From: Vibrio sp. NTOU-M3
GTDB lineage: Bacteria; Pseudomonadota; Gammaproteobacteria; Enterobacterales; Vibrionaceae
NCBI RefSeq assembly: GCF_040869035.1
Contig: NZ_CP162100.1
Span: 1,364,001 to 1,428,000, forward strand
Length of the DNA stretch: 64,000 nucleotides
Direction of reading: 5' to 3'
The notes under the pieces are model-generated. The model ran no database searches. It had not been told where the DNA came from and was given only the letters and a program-made list of their open reading frames with translations. This document shows positions 18,584 through 27,620 of the stretch, piece after piece; position 1 is the stretch's first letter; the number at the start of each line of letters is the position of its first letter. Both the position numbers and the translations under genes were made by a program.

Positions 18584-19441
18584 ATGACAAACGAATATAT
18601 CCCACCGAAAGTGTGGACGATGGACAATGAGAACGGCGGCGAGTGGGCCAGCATTAACCGTCCGGATTCTGGTGCGCGACACGAGAAAGTATTACCTGTT
18701 GGTGAGCACCCAATACAGCTTTATTCGATGGGGACGCCAAACGGTCAGAAGATCACCATCATGTTAGAAGAACTTTTGGCGCTTGGTGTGAAAGAAGCTG
18801 AATATGATGCGCATTTAATCCGAATTGGCGAAGGGGATCAGTTTGGTTCTGGTTTTGTTGATGTAAACCCAAACTCAAAAATCCCGGCATTAGTGGATGG
18901 TTCTGGTGAAACACCGGTACGCGTATTTGAGTCAGGCTCGATTCTGGTTTATTTGGCAGAGAAGTTTGGCCATTTATTACCTCAAGAAACCCTTGCTCGG
19001 ACTCAAGTTTTAAATTGGTTATTCTGGCTCCAAGGCTCAGCGCCATATTTAGGGGGTGGTTTTGGCCATTTTTATGCGTACGCGCCAGAAAAATTCGAGT
19101 ACCCGATTAATCGTTTTTCGATGGAAACTAAGCGTCAGCTTGATGTTTTAGATAAACAATTAGCGAAAACGAAATATATTGCTGGCGATGAGTACAGTAT
19201 CGCGGATATCGCTATTTGGCCTTGGTATGGCAATTTAGTGTTAGGTCGACTCTACAATGCAGCGGAATTCCTCGATGTTGAAAGTTACGTACATTTGCAA
19301 CGTTGGGCGAATGAAGTCGCAGCAAGAGAAGGGGTACAACGTGGTAGAATCGTTAACCGCAGTTGGGGTGAAGAGTGGGAGCAAGTTCCTGAACGCCACA
19401 GTGCTGATGACATCACTAAAGTGATGGCACTTAAACCATAG
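18584..19441 (+). CDS. yghU: YghU-type glutathione S-transferase / disulfide-bond reductase
   Basis: A 285-residue nu-class GST homologue. In E. coli YghU binds two glutathiones and reduces disulfides and organic peroxides. The thioredoxin-fold domain (about 45-130) has PIQLYSMGTPNGQKITIMLEE, FVDVNPNSKIPALVDG and the Glu-Ser GSH contact in FESGSILVYLAEKFG. The helical domain has YSIADIAIWPWYGN. An N-terminal extension (about 1-40, EYIPPKVWTMD) is typical of YghU. It is monocistronic, about 110 bp after nrdF. Confidence 0.9.
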   Translation: MTNEYIPPKVWTMDNENGGEWASINRPDSGARHEKVLPVGEHPIQLYSMGTPNGQKITIMLEELLALGVKEAEYDAHLIRIGEGDQFGSGFVDVNPNSKIPALVDGSGETPVRVFESGSILVYLAEKFGHLLPQETLARTQVLNWLFWLQGSAPYLGGGFGHFYAYAPEKFEYPINRFSMETKRQLDVLDKQLAKTKYIAGDEYSIADIAIWPWYGNLVLGRLYNAAEFLDVESYVHLQRWANEVAAREGVQRGRIVNRSWGEEWEQVPERHSADDITKVMALKP

Positions 19442-19451
19442 TTATCACAGA

Positions 19452-19482
19452 CAATGAAGCCGCCAGAAAGGCGGCTTCATTG
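19452..19482. terminator. Long hairpin between convergent genes
   Basis: A 13-bp perfect stem (CAATGAAGCCGCC / GGCGGCTTCATTG) with loop AGAAA separates the GST gene from the chemoreceptor gene. T runs are weak, but placement argues for a bidirectional terminator. Confidence 0.7.
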
Positions 19483-19505
19483 GTTCACATCCACTAGACA
19501 GTAAG

Positions 19506-21098
19506 CTAATCAACTCCACCGTCATGGAAGCTCTGGGCGTATGCTTTGTCTTCTTTCATAATATGCTGACTGAGCCAATTCTTGAGAAATTGCATCAGTT
19601 CATCACCGATATCTTCTCCACGCTCGACACGTTTTTGAAACTCTAAAACTTGTGTGACCAATTCATTGTGTTTATCAATATGTTGTTGTGTGCGTGCATA
19701 CTCCACTTGCTCAAACAATGTTTCTTCATATTTGAAGTGGTTCGCAGTGTAATCAATCAAGCCTTGGACAACACGCTTAATGGAAGGGAGGCCGTAATTG
19801 TTCCGTAATAGGTGGTAGAGTTCGTTAATGAGGTGAACGAGCGTTTGATGTTGTCGGTTAATTTCATCCAGCCCGATATCGAGTTGGGCACTCCACTCAA
19901 TCAGCTTGTCTCTACGTTGTTCTTCTTGCTGTATCTGGTTATCGTTAATGGCGAAGCGATGTAACAAGGAATCGATTTCTCCAGATAAATTACGTACTGT
20001 AATACTGGCGATTAAGGTTTCTTGCGTGGACTTTACGTTGTTCTCTGACTCTAGGGCTATCTCATGCAAGCAGCTGACCAGCGCTTTGGTTTGAACTGAT
20101 TGTTGCTCAGAAGATTGAGCGATCTGTTGGCTGTAATGGTGCACCTCACTGATTTGTTGGTTTAAAGATTTAAACGTATCTTCTGCTTCTGAGGCGATAC
20201 CTAAAGAGTGTTCCATGCTGGTTTTGTTTTCTTGCATGGTTTGCTGCACATCTTGAGTTTTTGTTTGTAGATTGCTGATTTTGCTTCTTATTTCCTCAGT
20301 GGCTTCTTGTGTCCTCATGGCAAGGTTACGTACTTCATCGGCAACGACTGCAAAGCCACGGCCTTGTTCTCCGGCTCGGGCACTTTCAATCGCGGCGTTA
20401 AGGGCCAATAAGTTTGTTTGCTCGGCAATACCACTGATGGTTTCCATCACTTGGCTGATCTGGTCCGTTTCTTCAACCAAGGCTTGAAAGTGTTGGTTTG
20501 ACGTATCAATTTGTTGGTTAGCGTTGTCTAATGCGCGTTCTAGCGATAGCATGTCTTTGGTGCCTTTATCCGCCACTTGCTTCACTTCTTTTGTTAAAGA
20601 CGCTGAAGAGTCACAGAAGTTTGTCACTTGCTGCGTAATCTCTGACAGTTCATCAATAATCGTACTGGCGCGGTCAACATCTTTTTTCTGCCCGAGAGCT
20701 CCCACCTTGGATTGTTCTGAGTCAGTCTGAACGGTATCGGCAACTTCTTGCAGTTTTTTTGTTGATTTACCCAGTGCATTAATGGTTCGGGAAATGTCTT
20801 CTCCGATACGATTAAATGTTTGGAACAAAGGCGTTCCAAGCGCATTCTCTACGGGAATACGAACCGTTAAGTCACCCTCTGAGAGATCTCGGGCAGAAGC
20901 GCGTATTTGGTGAAATGTCGTCCCCAGATTTGTGAGAAGCATAACCATAAAAATATGGTAGAGAACAAGATACACGAGCCATCCCCAAGCTTGACTCAAA
21001 AAAGTGAAAACCATCAATGGCAGGGCGATGATTGTCAACAAAACAACAATTGATAGTTTATTGAGGTTGCTTATTTTTTCGATGACTTGGCTATACAT
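19506..21098 (-). CDS. Methyl-accepting chemotaxis protein with C-terminal bacteriohemerythrin domain
   Basis: 530 residues from ATG 21098, chosen because AAGGAG lies seven bases upstream. Two adjacent membrane helices near the N-terminus enclose almost no periplasmic domain, so sensing must be cytoplasmic. A HAMP segment follows ([11 protein letters not shown]), then the signalling hairpin with [20 protein letters not shown]. The last 135 residues are a hemerythrin four-helix domain with all di-iron ligand motifs: NRQH, HFKYEE, HIDKH and HIMKED. Hemerythrins bind oxygen at a di-iron centre; the DcrH receptor of Desulfovibrio is a precedent. It is predicted to sense oxygen or redox state and signal to CheA. 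An HD-GYP gene pair lies just upstream in the same direction. Confidence 0.92.
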   Translation of the reverse strand: MYSQVIEKISNLNKLSIVVLLTIIALPLMVFTFLSQAWGWLVYLVLYHIFMVMLLTNLGTTFHQIRASARDLSEGDLTVRIPVENALGTPLFQTFNRIGEDISRTINALGKSTKKLQEVADTVQTDSEQSKVGALGQKKDVDRASTIIDELSEITQQVTNFCDSSASLTKEVKQVADKGTKDMLSLERALDNANQQIDTSNQHFQALVEETDQISQVMETISGIAEQTNLLALNAAIESARAGEQGRGFAVVADEVRNLAMRTQEATEEIRSKISNLQTKTQDVQQTMQENKTSMEHSLGIASEAEDTFKSLNQQISEVHHYSQQIAQSSEQQSVQTKALVSCLHEIALESENNVKSTQETLIASITVRNLSGEIDSLLHRFAINDNQIQQEEQRRDKLIEWSAQLDIGLDEINRQHQTLVHLINELYHLLRNNYGLPSIKRVVQGLIDYTANHFKYEETLFEQVEYARTQQHIDKHNELVTQVLEFQKRVERGEDIGDELMQFLKNWLSQHIMKEDKAYAQSFHDGGVD

Positions 21099-21174
21099 AG
21101 CGCAACTCCTTAAGCAAATTGCTGGTGGAGAGAAAGGAATGCTCACCACCGGCAGATGACAGATATCGATGCCG

Positions 21175-21933
21175 TTACATCAGAACTTCTTCGGAAACTG
21201 AAATATGAAAGCACTCTTCAATGTTATCTTTCAGACACTGATATACTTCTGGATCTAGCATTTTCTGATCAATCATTGGTTGCATGATAGCGTTGATTTC
21301 CGAGATGTTGAGTCGTTCTCGGTACGGACGTTGTTGTGATAACGCTTGGAAAATATCGGCAATGGCAATGATTCGAGAGGGTAAGTCGAGTTCGGTCTCC
21401 GTTTTATTGTAAGGGTAGCCGCTCCCATCAAGGCGTTCGTGGTGACTTACGGCCCAATCACCAATTTTTGAGTCTGGAAAAACCATATTGAGTGCAATTT
21501 CGGTGTCAATGGTATGTTTTTTAATGCGGGCGTATTCTGCCATGGTTAATTTTCCAGGCTTATGAAGAATTTCGTCTGGCGTTCTGAGTTTCCCAATATC
21601 ATGAACCAAGCCTGAAACATAGAGCATCTGGGCTGTGCCTGTGGGCAGATGCATTTTGTTTGCAAGGTATTCTGACAACTCCGCTACTTTAAGTGAGTGT
21701 TGATAAGTAAAAGGGCTTTTGGCATCTACAATTCCTGCGATGAAACGGCCAAGAGCGACCAATTTGGCAAGAGAAAGGTCGGTTTGTAACCAGTCTAAAT
21801 GCTTAAAAAGAATAGGGATGTTTTCAATATGTTCAGGTGTCATGGAATACCAAAACCCATCTTTTTGAATTAACACTGAGAGAGCTTCAATCAAGTCTGG
21901 ACGGAATAATTTTCCTTTTTGTTCATTTAACAT
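21175..21933 (-). CDS. HD-GYP domain protein (c-di-GMP phosphodiesterase), downstream half of split gene
   Basis: 252 residues with a complete HD-GYP domain: [36 protein letters not shown], and [13 protein letters not shown]. This family hydrolyses c-di-GMP to pGpG or GMP at a metal centre. The ATG at 21933 overlaps the stop of the upstream HD gene (ATGTTAA), and AGG lies too close for a good ribosome site. A -1 shift at the A8G run just upstream would fuse both into one 424-residue tandem HD/HD-GYP protein. It may be made by coupled reinitiation, by frameshifting, or be part of a disrupted gene. Related 430-residue HD-GYP proteins occur in V. cholerae. Confidence 0.85.
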   Translation of the reverse strand: MLNEQKGKLFRPDLIEALSVLIQKDGFWYSMTPEHIENIPILFKHLDWLQTDLSLAKLVALGRFIAGIVDAKSPFTYQHSLKVAELSEYLANKMHLPTGTAQMLYVSGLVHDIGKLRTPDEILHKPGKLTMAEYARIKKHTIDTEIALNMVFPDSKIGDWAVSHHERLDGSGYPYNKTETELDLPSRIIAIADIFQALSQQRPYRERLNISEINAIMQPMIDQKMLDPEVYQCLKDNIEECFHISVSEEVLM

Positions 21934-22448
21934 TCCTGTGATTTCTTTTTTTTCAGGATGATAAGGTCGCTATCTTGGTCGGCTAGAAAACGCGCTCTCA
22001 AGAAATCTAATCGGTCTGCAAGAAAGATAAGCGCAGCAATATCTTTTTCAAAAGGTGGGACTTCAATGGACTCTAGTTCAGCCCAAGGTGTGTGATGATA
22101 AAGAACGATGTTAGCAAAGGGGATTAGTAACTCACATTCGATAAGAGACTGATACCCAATGTGACAATGGCGTTGTACATCATTGGGAGTCATAGCGCTA
22201 ACTAAATTTTTATGCTCGGTTGATTGAGAAACACCGCAGTCATGGAGTAATCCTGCCATAAAGCAGAACTCCTGCTTCTTCTTTTCCCACCCTAATTGTT
22301 TTGCACATTCATAAGCAATGTAGGCGACCCGATGACCATGGTTGGCATCGTCTATACCGACATAATCGAGTGCGCGAGCAACCCAAATTAATGCGTGTTT
22401 TAAATCAACAGAGAAGGATTCTTGTGTATGAATGTGTGTAGCTTCCAT
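21927..22448 (-). CDS. HD domain protein, upstream half of split HD/HD-GYP gene
   Basis: 173 residues with one HD-type metal site: HGHRVAYIAYECA, AGLLHDCGVS, RHCHIGYQSL, and YHHTPW. The start is ATG 22448 with GGGAG nine bases upstream. It ends shortly after an A8 run (LKKKKSQEC then stop), where the other frame leads straight into the HD-GYP protein. On its own it lacks the GYP motif, so it probably regulates or dimerises with the downstream part. Confidence 0.8.
   Translation of the reverse strand: MEATHIHTQESFSVDLKHALIWVARALDYVGIDDANHGHRVAYIAYECAKQLGWEKKKQEFCFMAGLLHDCGVSQSTEHKNLVSAMTPNDVQRHCHIGYQSLIECELLIPFANIVLYHHTPWAELESIEVPPFEKDIAALIFLADRLDFLRARFLADQDSDLIILKKKKSQEC
21945..21953 (-). 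other. dnaX-like slippery site (A8G) joining two HD reading frames
   Basis: On the minus strand eight A are followed by G, and the zero frame reads AAA AAA AAG, giving the classic A-AAA-AAG heptamer. After a -1 slip the next codons are GAA ATC ACA GGA ATG, entering the downstream HD-GYP frame without a stop. No strong stimulatory stem-loop or internal Shine-Dalgarno was seen. A natural or sequencing indel in the run is the rival explanation. Confidence 0.55.
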
Positions 22449-22761
22449 TGCAGATGCTCCCTAATGCCTAGCCATAATGTTTGTATTTGCCTGAAGATAA
22501 TTTGAGGTTAGTTCAAAAGTAGTAGTGCAAGTGTGACTGAGGCCAAGTTGTGGAATCTCATACGGAATAACCATCATTAAATTAAGGTTATATGCATAGC
22601 TCGATACAGAGCCTAGTAGCAAGGCTATGTAGGCAGGATATGCGACATGGTGAAAAGTTTTTTAATGGGTGGCTTAACCTCATAAATTGTGTGTCGTAGT
22701 ATTTTGTTGGTGAATTTATTTTTGTATTTATATAACGTTAATCTGCTAGGTTAGGTGTTGA
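22449..22761. other. Intergenic region without a gene
   Basis: This 313-bp divergent promoter region sits between the HD gene and the zinc-ribbon gene. I see AT-rich stretches and a small inverted pair (GCCTA...TAGGC near 22612-22636), but no ORF with a ribosome site and no recognisable operator. Confidence 0.5.
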
Positions 22762-23133
22762 ATGAAATGTCCAAAATGTAGCTCTGACTTTGAGCAATTG
22801 CAGACTCCTTTGGGTGATGTAGAGCGATGCACCGAATGTAAGGGGCTTTGGATTGATATTTATGAAGTTGAAGCAATGAAACCTCTCGCTGACACGGTTG
22901 ATATTGGCGATGAAGCTATTGGGCAGGCATTTAATGTTATCGATCGTATCGATTGCCCGGTATGCCCGAATAACCAAATGCTACGTTTGGTTGATCCGAA
23001 GCAACCTCATATCTGGTTTGAGAGCTGCCCAACATGCAAAGGGCGTTTCTATGATGCTGGTGAATATAAAGATTTGGCCACGGTTGATATGTCTGACTTC
23101 TTTAAGAAATTAGGTGCAACTGAACGCCTTTAA
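22762..23133 (+). CDS. TFIIB-type zinc ribbon protein
   Basis: A 123-residue cytosolic protein with two zinc ribbons. The first is CPKC...CTECKGLWID (residues 3-35) and the second is CPVC...CPTCKGRFYDAGE (about 73-110). This zf-TFIIB domain is common in small bacterial proteins of unknown role, where the GLWID motif marks the family. It is followed after 31 bp by a DUF2059 exported protein, possibly co-transcribed. Confidence 0.85.
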   Translation: MKCPKCSSDFEQLQTPLGDVERCTECKGLWIDIYEVEAMKPLADTVDIGDEAIGQAFNVIDRIDCPVCPNNQMLRLVDPKQPHIWFESCPTCKGRFYDAGEYKDLATVDMSDFFKKLGATERL

Positions 23134-23164
23134 CTTTTGTTTGTTTCCAAATCGAGGAGGGGAC

Positions 23165-23632
23165 ATGAATTTTTTGAAAAAGACTCTGATAGTCACGTTA
23201 ATGGTTTTTTCCAGTCAATCATTAGCAAATCCACACAAAGAAGCCGCCTACCAACTTATTGAGGCGATGGAACTGAATCAGTTAATGAGTGAGACTATCG
23301 ACTCTATGCTGCAAGTTCAGTTGCAAAGCCAGCCTCAATTGAAGCCATTTGAAAGTACGATGCGCGAATTTTTTAATACATACATGAGCGGCGATAGCTT
23401 AAAAGACAGCTTTGCCGAGCTGTATATGAGTGTTTATACCGAGCAAGAATTGAAAGAACTGATCGCGTTTTTGAATACACCGACAGGCAAGAAATCAATC
23501 AAGATGACACCGATCTTAACCGCTAAGGGAGCCGCGATTGGGCAGCAAAGAGTGATGGAGAATGCACATATCCTTGAGCGAATGATCAAAGAAGAGGCAG
23601 AACGTCTAGAAGTGTTGAAAAACAACCAATGA
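23165..23632 (+). CDS. DUF2059 domain-containing exported protein
   Basis: 155 residues from ATG 23165, set by GAGGAGG a few bases before it; a longer frame begins inside the preceding gene. A signal peptide is clear (MNFLKKTLIVTLMVFSSQSLA), so the mature protein is periplasmic. The body is all-helical with the DUF2059 core LYMSVYTEQELKELIAFLNT followed by PTGKKSIKMTP. Family function is unknown. Confidence 0.87.
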   Translation: MNFLKKTLIVTLMVFSSQSLANPHKEAAYQLIEAMELNQLMSETIDSMLQVQLQSQPQLKPFESTMREFFNTYMSGDSLKDSFAELYMSVYTEQELKELIAFLNTPTGKKSIKMTPILTAKGAAIGQQRVMENAHILERMIKEEAERLEVLKNNQ

Positions 23633-23691
23633 TGATGAGGCAAGCTTGTTTTCGGCTTAGTGTCTCTATCTCTAAAACTATTTATAAATAC

Positions 23692-23717
23692 AAAAAGCGC
23701 CAATGAGGCGCTTTTTT
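23692..23717. terminator. Bidirectional terminator
   Basis: Stem AGCGCC / GGCGCT with loop AATGA, flanked by A5 and T6, lies between convergent genes. Confidence 0.85.
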
Positions 23718-23729
23718 CATGATGATTAT

Positions 23730-23915
23730 TCAGAGTGTTGCTTGTGCTTGACGCTCTCTGAATTGGATCTCTGCAATATTAAATTGCCTTACATCTAAAG
23801 TAGCTAAATCATTACACTCTTTGCAGGAGTGATGGCTTTTTCCATCAACATAGTCATGCTTTTTTAACAGGCTTGGTTTATTACACCAATCGCAAATGCC
23901 TTCAATGGTAAACAT
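23730..23915 (-). CDS. Small zinc-finger-like protein, function unknown
   Basis: A 61-residue protein with two CxxC pairs (CDWC at residues 8-11 and CKEC at 31-34) spaced like a treble-clef or zinc-ribbon site. AAGGTGAG precedes the ATG. It has a charged helical C-terminus (IQFRERQAQ). Its own terminator lies directly downstream. It resembles short conserved Vibrio hypotheticals; no function can be assigned. Confidence 0.7.
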   Translation of the reverse strand: MFTIEGICDWCNKPSLLKKHDYVDGKSHHSCKECNDLATLDVRQFNIAEIQFRERQAQATL

Positions 23916-24084
23916 ATGTTCTCACCTTTGTTCGTTCAGGCGTTATTTTCGACACAAAGTATGACATAACTAACGTGCTTAAGTTAACTGTTTGTTACCT
24001 GTAGTGGGAGGGGGATCGATTGCGCTAACTTAATAAAAATTAAAGTCTGTGACTGATGTTATTGCTAAAGGTGTAATCTTGTAA

Positions 24085-25098
24085 CTATTTGTTAACGTGA
24101 TGTAGGATGATTTTCAGTGCGTTGTTGAGCCGTTTCATTTCTTCTTCACTTCCTTTTAAATCGGGGTGATATATTTTTGATAACTGCTTAAAGCGTGTTT
24201 TGATCGCTTTTTCATCAGGAAGTCGGTTGGCTTTAAAACCAAACATGGCACAGGCAAGAGAAAGCTTGTTGTGCTCTGGTGAGGGCTGATTAGTTGCCGG
24301 CTTGGATGACTGAAGCTTCTTAAATTGATGAAAAAGTGTTTCCAGCTGTCTTTTTTGTTGGCGAATGGTCGCTGTTTGCTCTTTTATCTTCGTTTCTAGT
24401 TGTTCTGAGTGAGAGTCAGATTGGTTAGACGCAAAGTGTAAGCGCTGTTGCAATTTGTTGTTTTTGCGCCAAAGCAGTAACGATAAAGCGAGCGTCAATA
24501 ATAACGAGCATGCTAAACCAATAAGAGCCGAGCTGTTTGTGAGCATAGGTGATGCAGATGAAGAAGCTTTAACATCTAGCTCAGCATACGCTTCGTCTAA
24601 TTGGTCTATCTCTGCAATTTGCTTTGCCCGCCTTTGGTTGAACTTCCGCTCTAAAATTCGTGCATAAGCTGCTTCTGCTTGTTCATCATACGGTGCTGCA
24701 ACTTGGTACCATAATTCTGCCATCTCAAGAGCATGAGGCGTAGTTTTACTATTTTCATAAATGGTGGCAATTGCCACTTGGGCCTTTCGGTTCCCTTGGC
24801 CTGCTAATGTTGTTAACCAATAAAGGCCAGCGGTCTGATCGACTTCTGTTCCAAGCCCTTTAAAGTATAGGTTTGCAAGTTCGAAGGTTGCGAGCTCATG
24901 ACCTTGCTCAGCAGCTTGTTGGTACCAGTAAAATGCTTCTTGGTAAGAGCGCGCTGTACTTTCGCCTAAACGGTATAATTCCGCCAATTCGTATTGAGCA
25001 ACTGCGTCGTTTTTTTCAGCAAGAGGGAGTAACTCATCTACAGATGAGGCAAAGGCGAAGTTAGAAAGAATGGTGAGTAAAAGAGTCAATCTTCTCAA
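24085..25098 (-). CDS. Sel1-repeat, single-pass membrane protein with C-terminal J domain
   Basis: 337 residues in an unusual order. A signal peptide (MRRLTLLLTILSNFAFAS) is followed by Sel1-like repeats (about 25-135; AQYELAELYRLGES, ATFELANLYFKGLG). A transmembrane helix follows at about 190-210 (SSALIGLACSLLLTLALSLL), then a coiled coil (about 215-255). The C-terminal J-like domain has the HPD motif at 311-313 (IYHPDLKG). The predicted topology puts the repeats in the periplasm and the J domain in the cytoplasm, where it could recruit DnaK. The fold calls are firm; the biological role is not known. Confidence 0.85.
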   Translation of the reverse strand: MRRLTLLLTILSNFAFASSVDELLPLAEKNDAVAQYELAELYRLGESTARSYQEAFYWYQQAAEQGHELATFELANLYFKGLGTEVDQTAGLYWLTTLAGQGNRKAQVAIATIYENSKTTPHALEMAELWYQVAAPYDEQAEAAYARILERKFNQRRAKQIAEIDQLDEAYAELDVKASSSASPMLTNSSALIGLACSLLLTLALSLLLWRKNNKLQQRLHFASNQSDSHSEQLETKIKEQTATIRQQKRQLETLFHQFKKLQSSKPATNQPSPEHNKLSLACAMFGFKANRLPDEKAIKTRFKQLSKIYHPDLKGSEEEMKRLNNALKIILHHVNK

Positions 25099-25144
25099 AA
25101 GAATACCAATCCCTAGTATATGAATGACACGCCAGCAGGAAGAT

Positions 25145-25168
25145 AGAGTTAGCCCGAAGGCTAACTCT
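25145..25168 (-). terminator. Hairpin downstream of the OmpA-family lipoprotein gene
   Basis: A 10-bp stem (AGAGTTAGCC / GGCTAACTCT) whose minus-strand RNA has a UUCG tetraloop. The T run is short, but it lies directly after the stop. Confidence 0.7.
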
Positions 25169-25176
25169 GAATAGTA

Positions 25177-25845
25177 TTATTTTAGCGGAAGAATTTGAAT
25201 TTCTACACGACGGTTACATGCACGGCCAGATGTTGTGTCGTTTGAACAGCGTGGGTAGCGCTCGCCGTTACCACGAGCGATAGCACGACCTGCTGCAACA
25301 CCTTGCTGCACTAAGTATGTGCGTACAGATTCGGCTCTGCGTTCTGATAGAACTTGGTTTGTAGTGTCGCTACCAGTGCTATCGGTATGACCTTCAATCA
25401 CAAGGCTAGTGTCAGGGTATTCAACCAGAATGCGTGCGACACCGCGAAGCGTGTTGTGAATACTTGAATCAAGTTGGTATGACGCTGTTTGGAAACCAAT
25501 GCCATTTTCCATACGAAGGATAAGTTGGTTTTCACCAACACGCTCTACTTGTACACCAGAGTTGAGTAGCTCTTGACGCAAAGCCGCTTCTTGTTGGTCG
25601 AAGTAGTAACCCACACCACCACCAACGGCAGCACCACCTGCGGCACCGATTAGAGCATGCTTACGACGCTCTTTGGCATCATCACCCGTCGCAAGGCCAA
25701 CGGCCACACCAGTCAACGCTCCAATGATCGCGCCTTTAGTCGCTGAGTTTGTTTCCGTTTCACCTGTCGTTGCGTTTTGACGTTGTGTTGCTTGACAACC
25801 CGAAAGAGCAATAGCGACAGCAAGAGCTAAAGTAATCTTTTTCAC
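25177..25845 (-). CDS. OmpA-family lipoprotein with glycine zipper (YiaD-like)
   Basis: 222 residues from GTG 25845, chosen because GGAG precedes it and it begins a lipoprotein signal (KKITLALAVAIALSGC). A glycine-zipper membrane segment follows (GAIIGALTGVAVGLATG, then GAAGGAAVGGGVG). The C-terminal OmpA/MotB peptidoglycan-binding domain has IEGHTDSTGSD and NQVLSERRAESVRTYLV. It is predicted to tether the outer membrane to peptidoglycan, as YiaD does. Confidence 0.9.
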   Translation of the reverse strand: MKKITLALAVAIALSGCQATQRQNATTGETETNSATKGAIIGALTGVAVGLATGDDAKERRKHALIGAAGGAAVGGGVGYYFDQQEAALRQELLNSGVQVERVGENQLILRMENGIGFQTASYQLDSSIHNTLRGVARILVEYPDTSLVIEGHTDSTGSDTTNQVLSERRAESVRTYLVQQGVAAGRAIARGNGERYPRCSNDTTSGRACNRRVEIQILPLK

Positions 25846-25963
25846 AGAATGTTCTCCATGTGTTCTCGAAATTGCGCCAAATAAACCTTTTTGAGGCATC
25901 CATGTCAAACTTAAGACCTATTTTTTGACTGAATATTTACCTAGTAGAACTAAAGTGGCTTGT

Positions 25964-26647
25964 TTAGCGTAGCATTTTTGGTGCTTGAGCACCGTTTATA
26001 GGACGGTTTACGGACACAGTACGGCCCTTTTTTAATCCTACTTCATAATCTTCCGTGATGTTTTTCATCGCTTCTTTTAACTGTTGTTTAAAGGTTTCAC
26101 GGTCGATGTTTTGGAACTCTTTGTCGATATAGCTATCGATCTTTTTTGCGGACTCTTCATCTGGTGTAATTATAGGGAGCTTTTCTAATGCACCTTCTAC
26201 CCAGCCTGACACGAATGAGTTTACTCTACGGGACACTTCGGTGCTTGATGTGCCAGTTCCGGCAAAGCTGTTGCGAAATTTACCTGTTTGTTCATTCATT
26301 TCACGATAAATGATGTCAAAAGCGAATGCTGCAAAGATGGCTCTGTCAGCTTCACCGATAAACTCAACACGCTTAAGGCCTTTGTGATTGAGCAATACCG
26401 CCTCAACACCAAACTTAGTATTAATGCCACGGATAATGCGTAGCAGCAATGAACTAATACTGGTAGGTAGGAGATGAGAAGACTGCGTTTTGCCCATTTT
26501 GATGAATTCGATGTCGTCTTTATCGAGGCCATATTTCAACATCAAACGGTGGGCCATCTTAATAGCGTTAGCGGCTTCGTTTACATTTGCTGAGTTACCA
26601 AGTTCAAGACATTTAGCGATTTTCTTGAGGGCTTTTTGTTTATCCAT
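25964..26647 (-). CDS. DUF2786 domain-containing protein
   Basis: A 227-residue cytosolic protein. The N-terminal 40 residues are a DUF2786 motif (ALKKIAKCLELGNSANVNEA, then MLKYGLD), known from phage and bacterial proteins of unknown role. The C-terminal part is charged and helical. I use ATG 26647; a TTG four codons earlier is also possible and neither has a strong ribosome site. No function can be assigned. Confidence 0.78.
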   Translation of the reverse strand: MDKQKALKKIAKCLELGNSANVNEAANAIKMAHRLMLKYGLDKDDIEFIKMGKTQSSHLLPTSISSLLLRIIRGINTKFGVEAVLLNHKGLKRVEFIGEADRAIFAAFAFDIIYREMNEQTGKFRNSFAGTGTSSTEVSRRVNSFVSGWVEGALEKLPIITPDEESAKKIDSYIDKEFQNIDRETFKQQLKEAMKNITEDYEVGLKKGRTVSVNRPINGAQAPKMLR

Positions 26648-26768
26648 CGACGACAGCAAGGCTCTTTAATTTTGCAAAGTCGACTATTTTAACGTGTTCT
26701 GAAATAAAGTTGAAATAAATAAGCGGGAAAAACGGCACTGAATGAACAGTACCGTCCGTTTCAAAAGG

Positions 26769-27467
26769 TTAGATGCCTAGCTCATCTAGGAGGTCATTGG
26801 ATGCCCCTTCATTGGCAGCTGCCTTTGTTTCCTTCTTAGACTGCATCTGCTGCTGGGTTTGTTCAAAGATGCTATCAGGACATTCATCCTGAGCTTCATC
26901 GAATTCTTCCAATTGAATAAATTCCGTTTTATCCATCGCAAGTTCAAGATAGAAAATGTTATTACCTTCAGTTGAGAAGGTCACTCTTCGCGCTTGTGGT
27001 CTATCAAGATTAGTATCAACCGACAAGTTTACCTGTTTGTTTAGGGACAACATCTTAGGTTGATTTTGAGTGATGTGTGTTTGCAGTTGCTTGCGCACTT
27101 TATTGGTAAAATCACCGACGATTTGATTCATCAACTCGCCAAGCACATCACCAACTTCATCTGAGGTATGTAAGACTGCGAGCTCCTCTTCTGGCATACC
27201 CATGTTGCGCATATAGTTGGTGTAAACCTCAAGAGCAGCTTTGGAAGTGAAGTTAATTACGACAAGGCCAGAGAAGCCACCATCAAACAGAACAAAGCAA
27301 CCAAAGTCAGGTTTCAAGCTGGTTTTGGTGATCTTCTGCACCATGGCAGAATAGGTAATATTTGAATCAGTGGCGGAATTCAATACGGTTGAGACAGATT
27401 GGCAAAGCTTAAGCAGTATATCTTCAGTAGTTACGACTTTATTTTTCTTCATTTTGTTATCACTCAT
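26769..27467 (-). CDS. DUF3334 protein with CheX/CheC-like fold
   Basis: A 232-residue cytosolic protein. The sequence GELMNQIVGDF contains the E-x-x-N pair (E111, N114) that CheC/CheX phosphatases use to dephosphorylate CheY. The preceding region (FVLFDGGFSGLVVINFTSKAA) resembles the first strands of that fold. CheC has two such motifs and I find only one clear copy here. The C-terminal 40 residues are acidic and glutamine-rich, ending in DLLDELGI. A chemotaxis or receiver phosphatase role is an inference. It is monocistronic and divergent from ydiJ. Confidence 0.75.
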   Translation of the reverse strand: MSDNKMKKNKVVTTEDILLKLCQSVSTVLNSATDSNITYSAMVQKITKTSLKPDFGCFVLFDGGFSGLVVINFTSKAALEVYTNYMRNMGMPEEELAVLHTSDEVGDVLGELMNQIVGDFTNKVRKQLQTHITQNQPKMLSLNKQVNLSVDTNLDRPQARRVTFSTEGNNIFYLELAMDKTEFIQLEEFDEAQDECPDSIFEQTQQQMQSKKETKAAANEGASNDLLDELGI

Positions 27468-27620
27468 AAAAACACACTTATTTCTCTAATTGATGATATT
27501 TAAGTGTGGGAAAGAAATGCGAGAAGTTCCATTCTGTCACTGAGATTCTGTTTTGATCACCCTTTTAAATGTTGTAAAGTGACGAAATTCAAAAAGATTA
27601 TTAAATAATAGGAACCCTGA

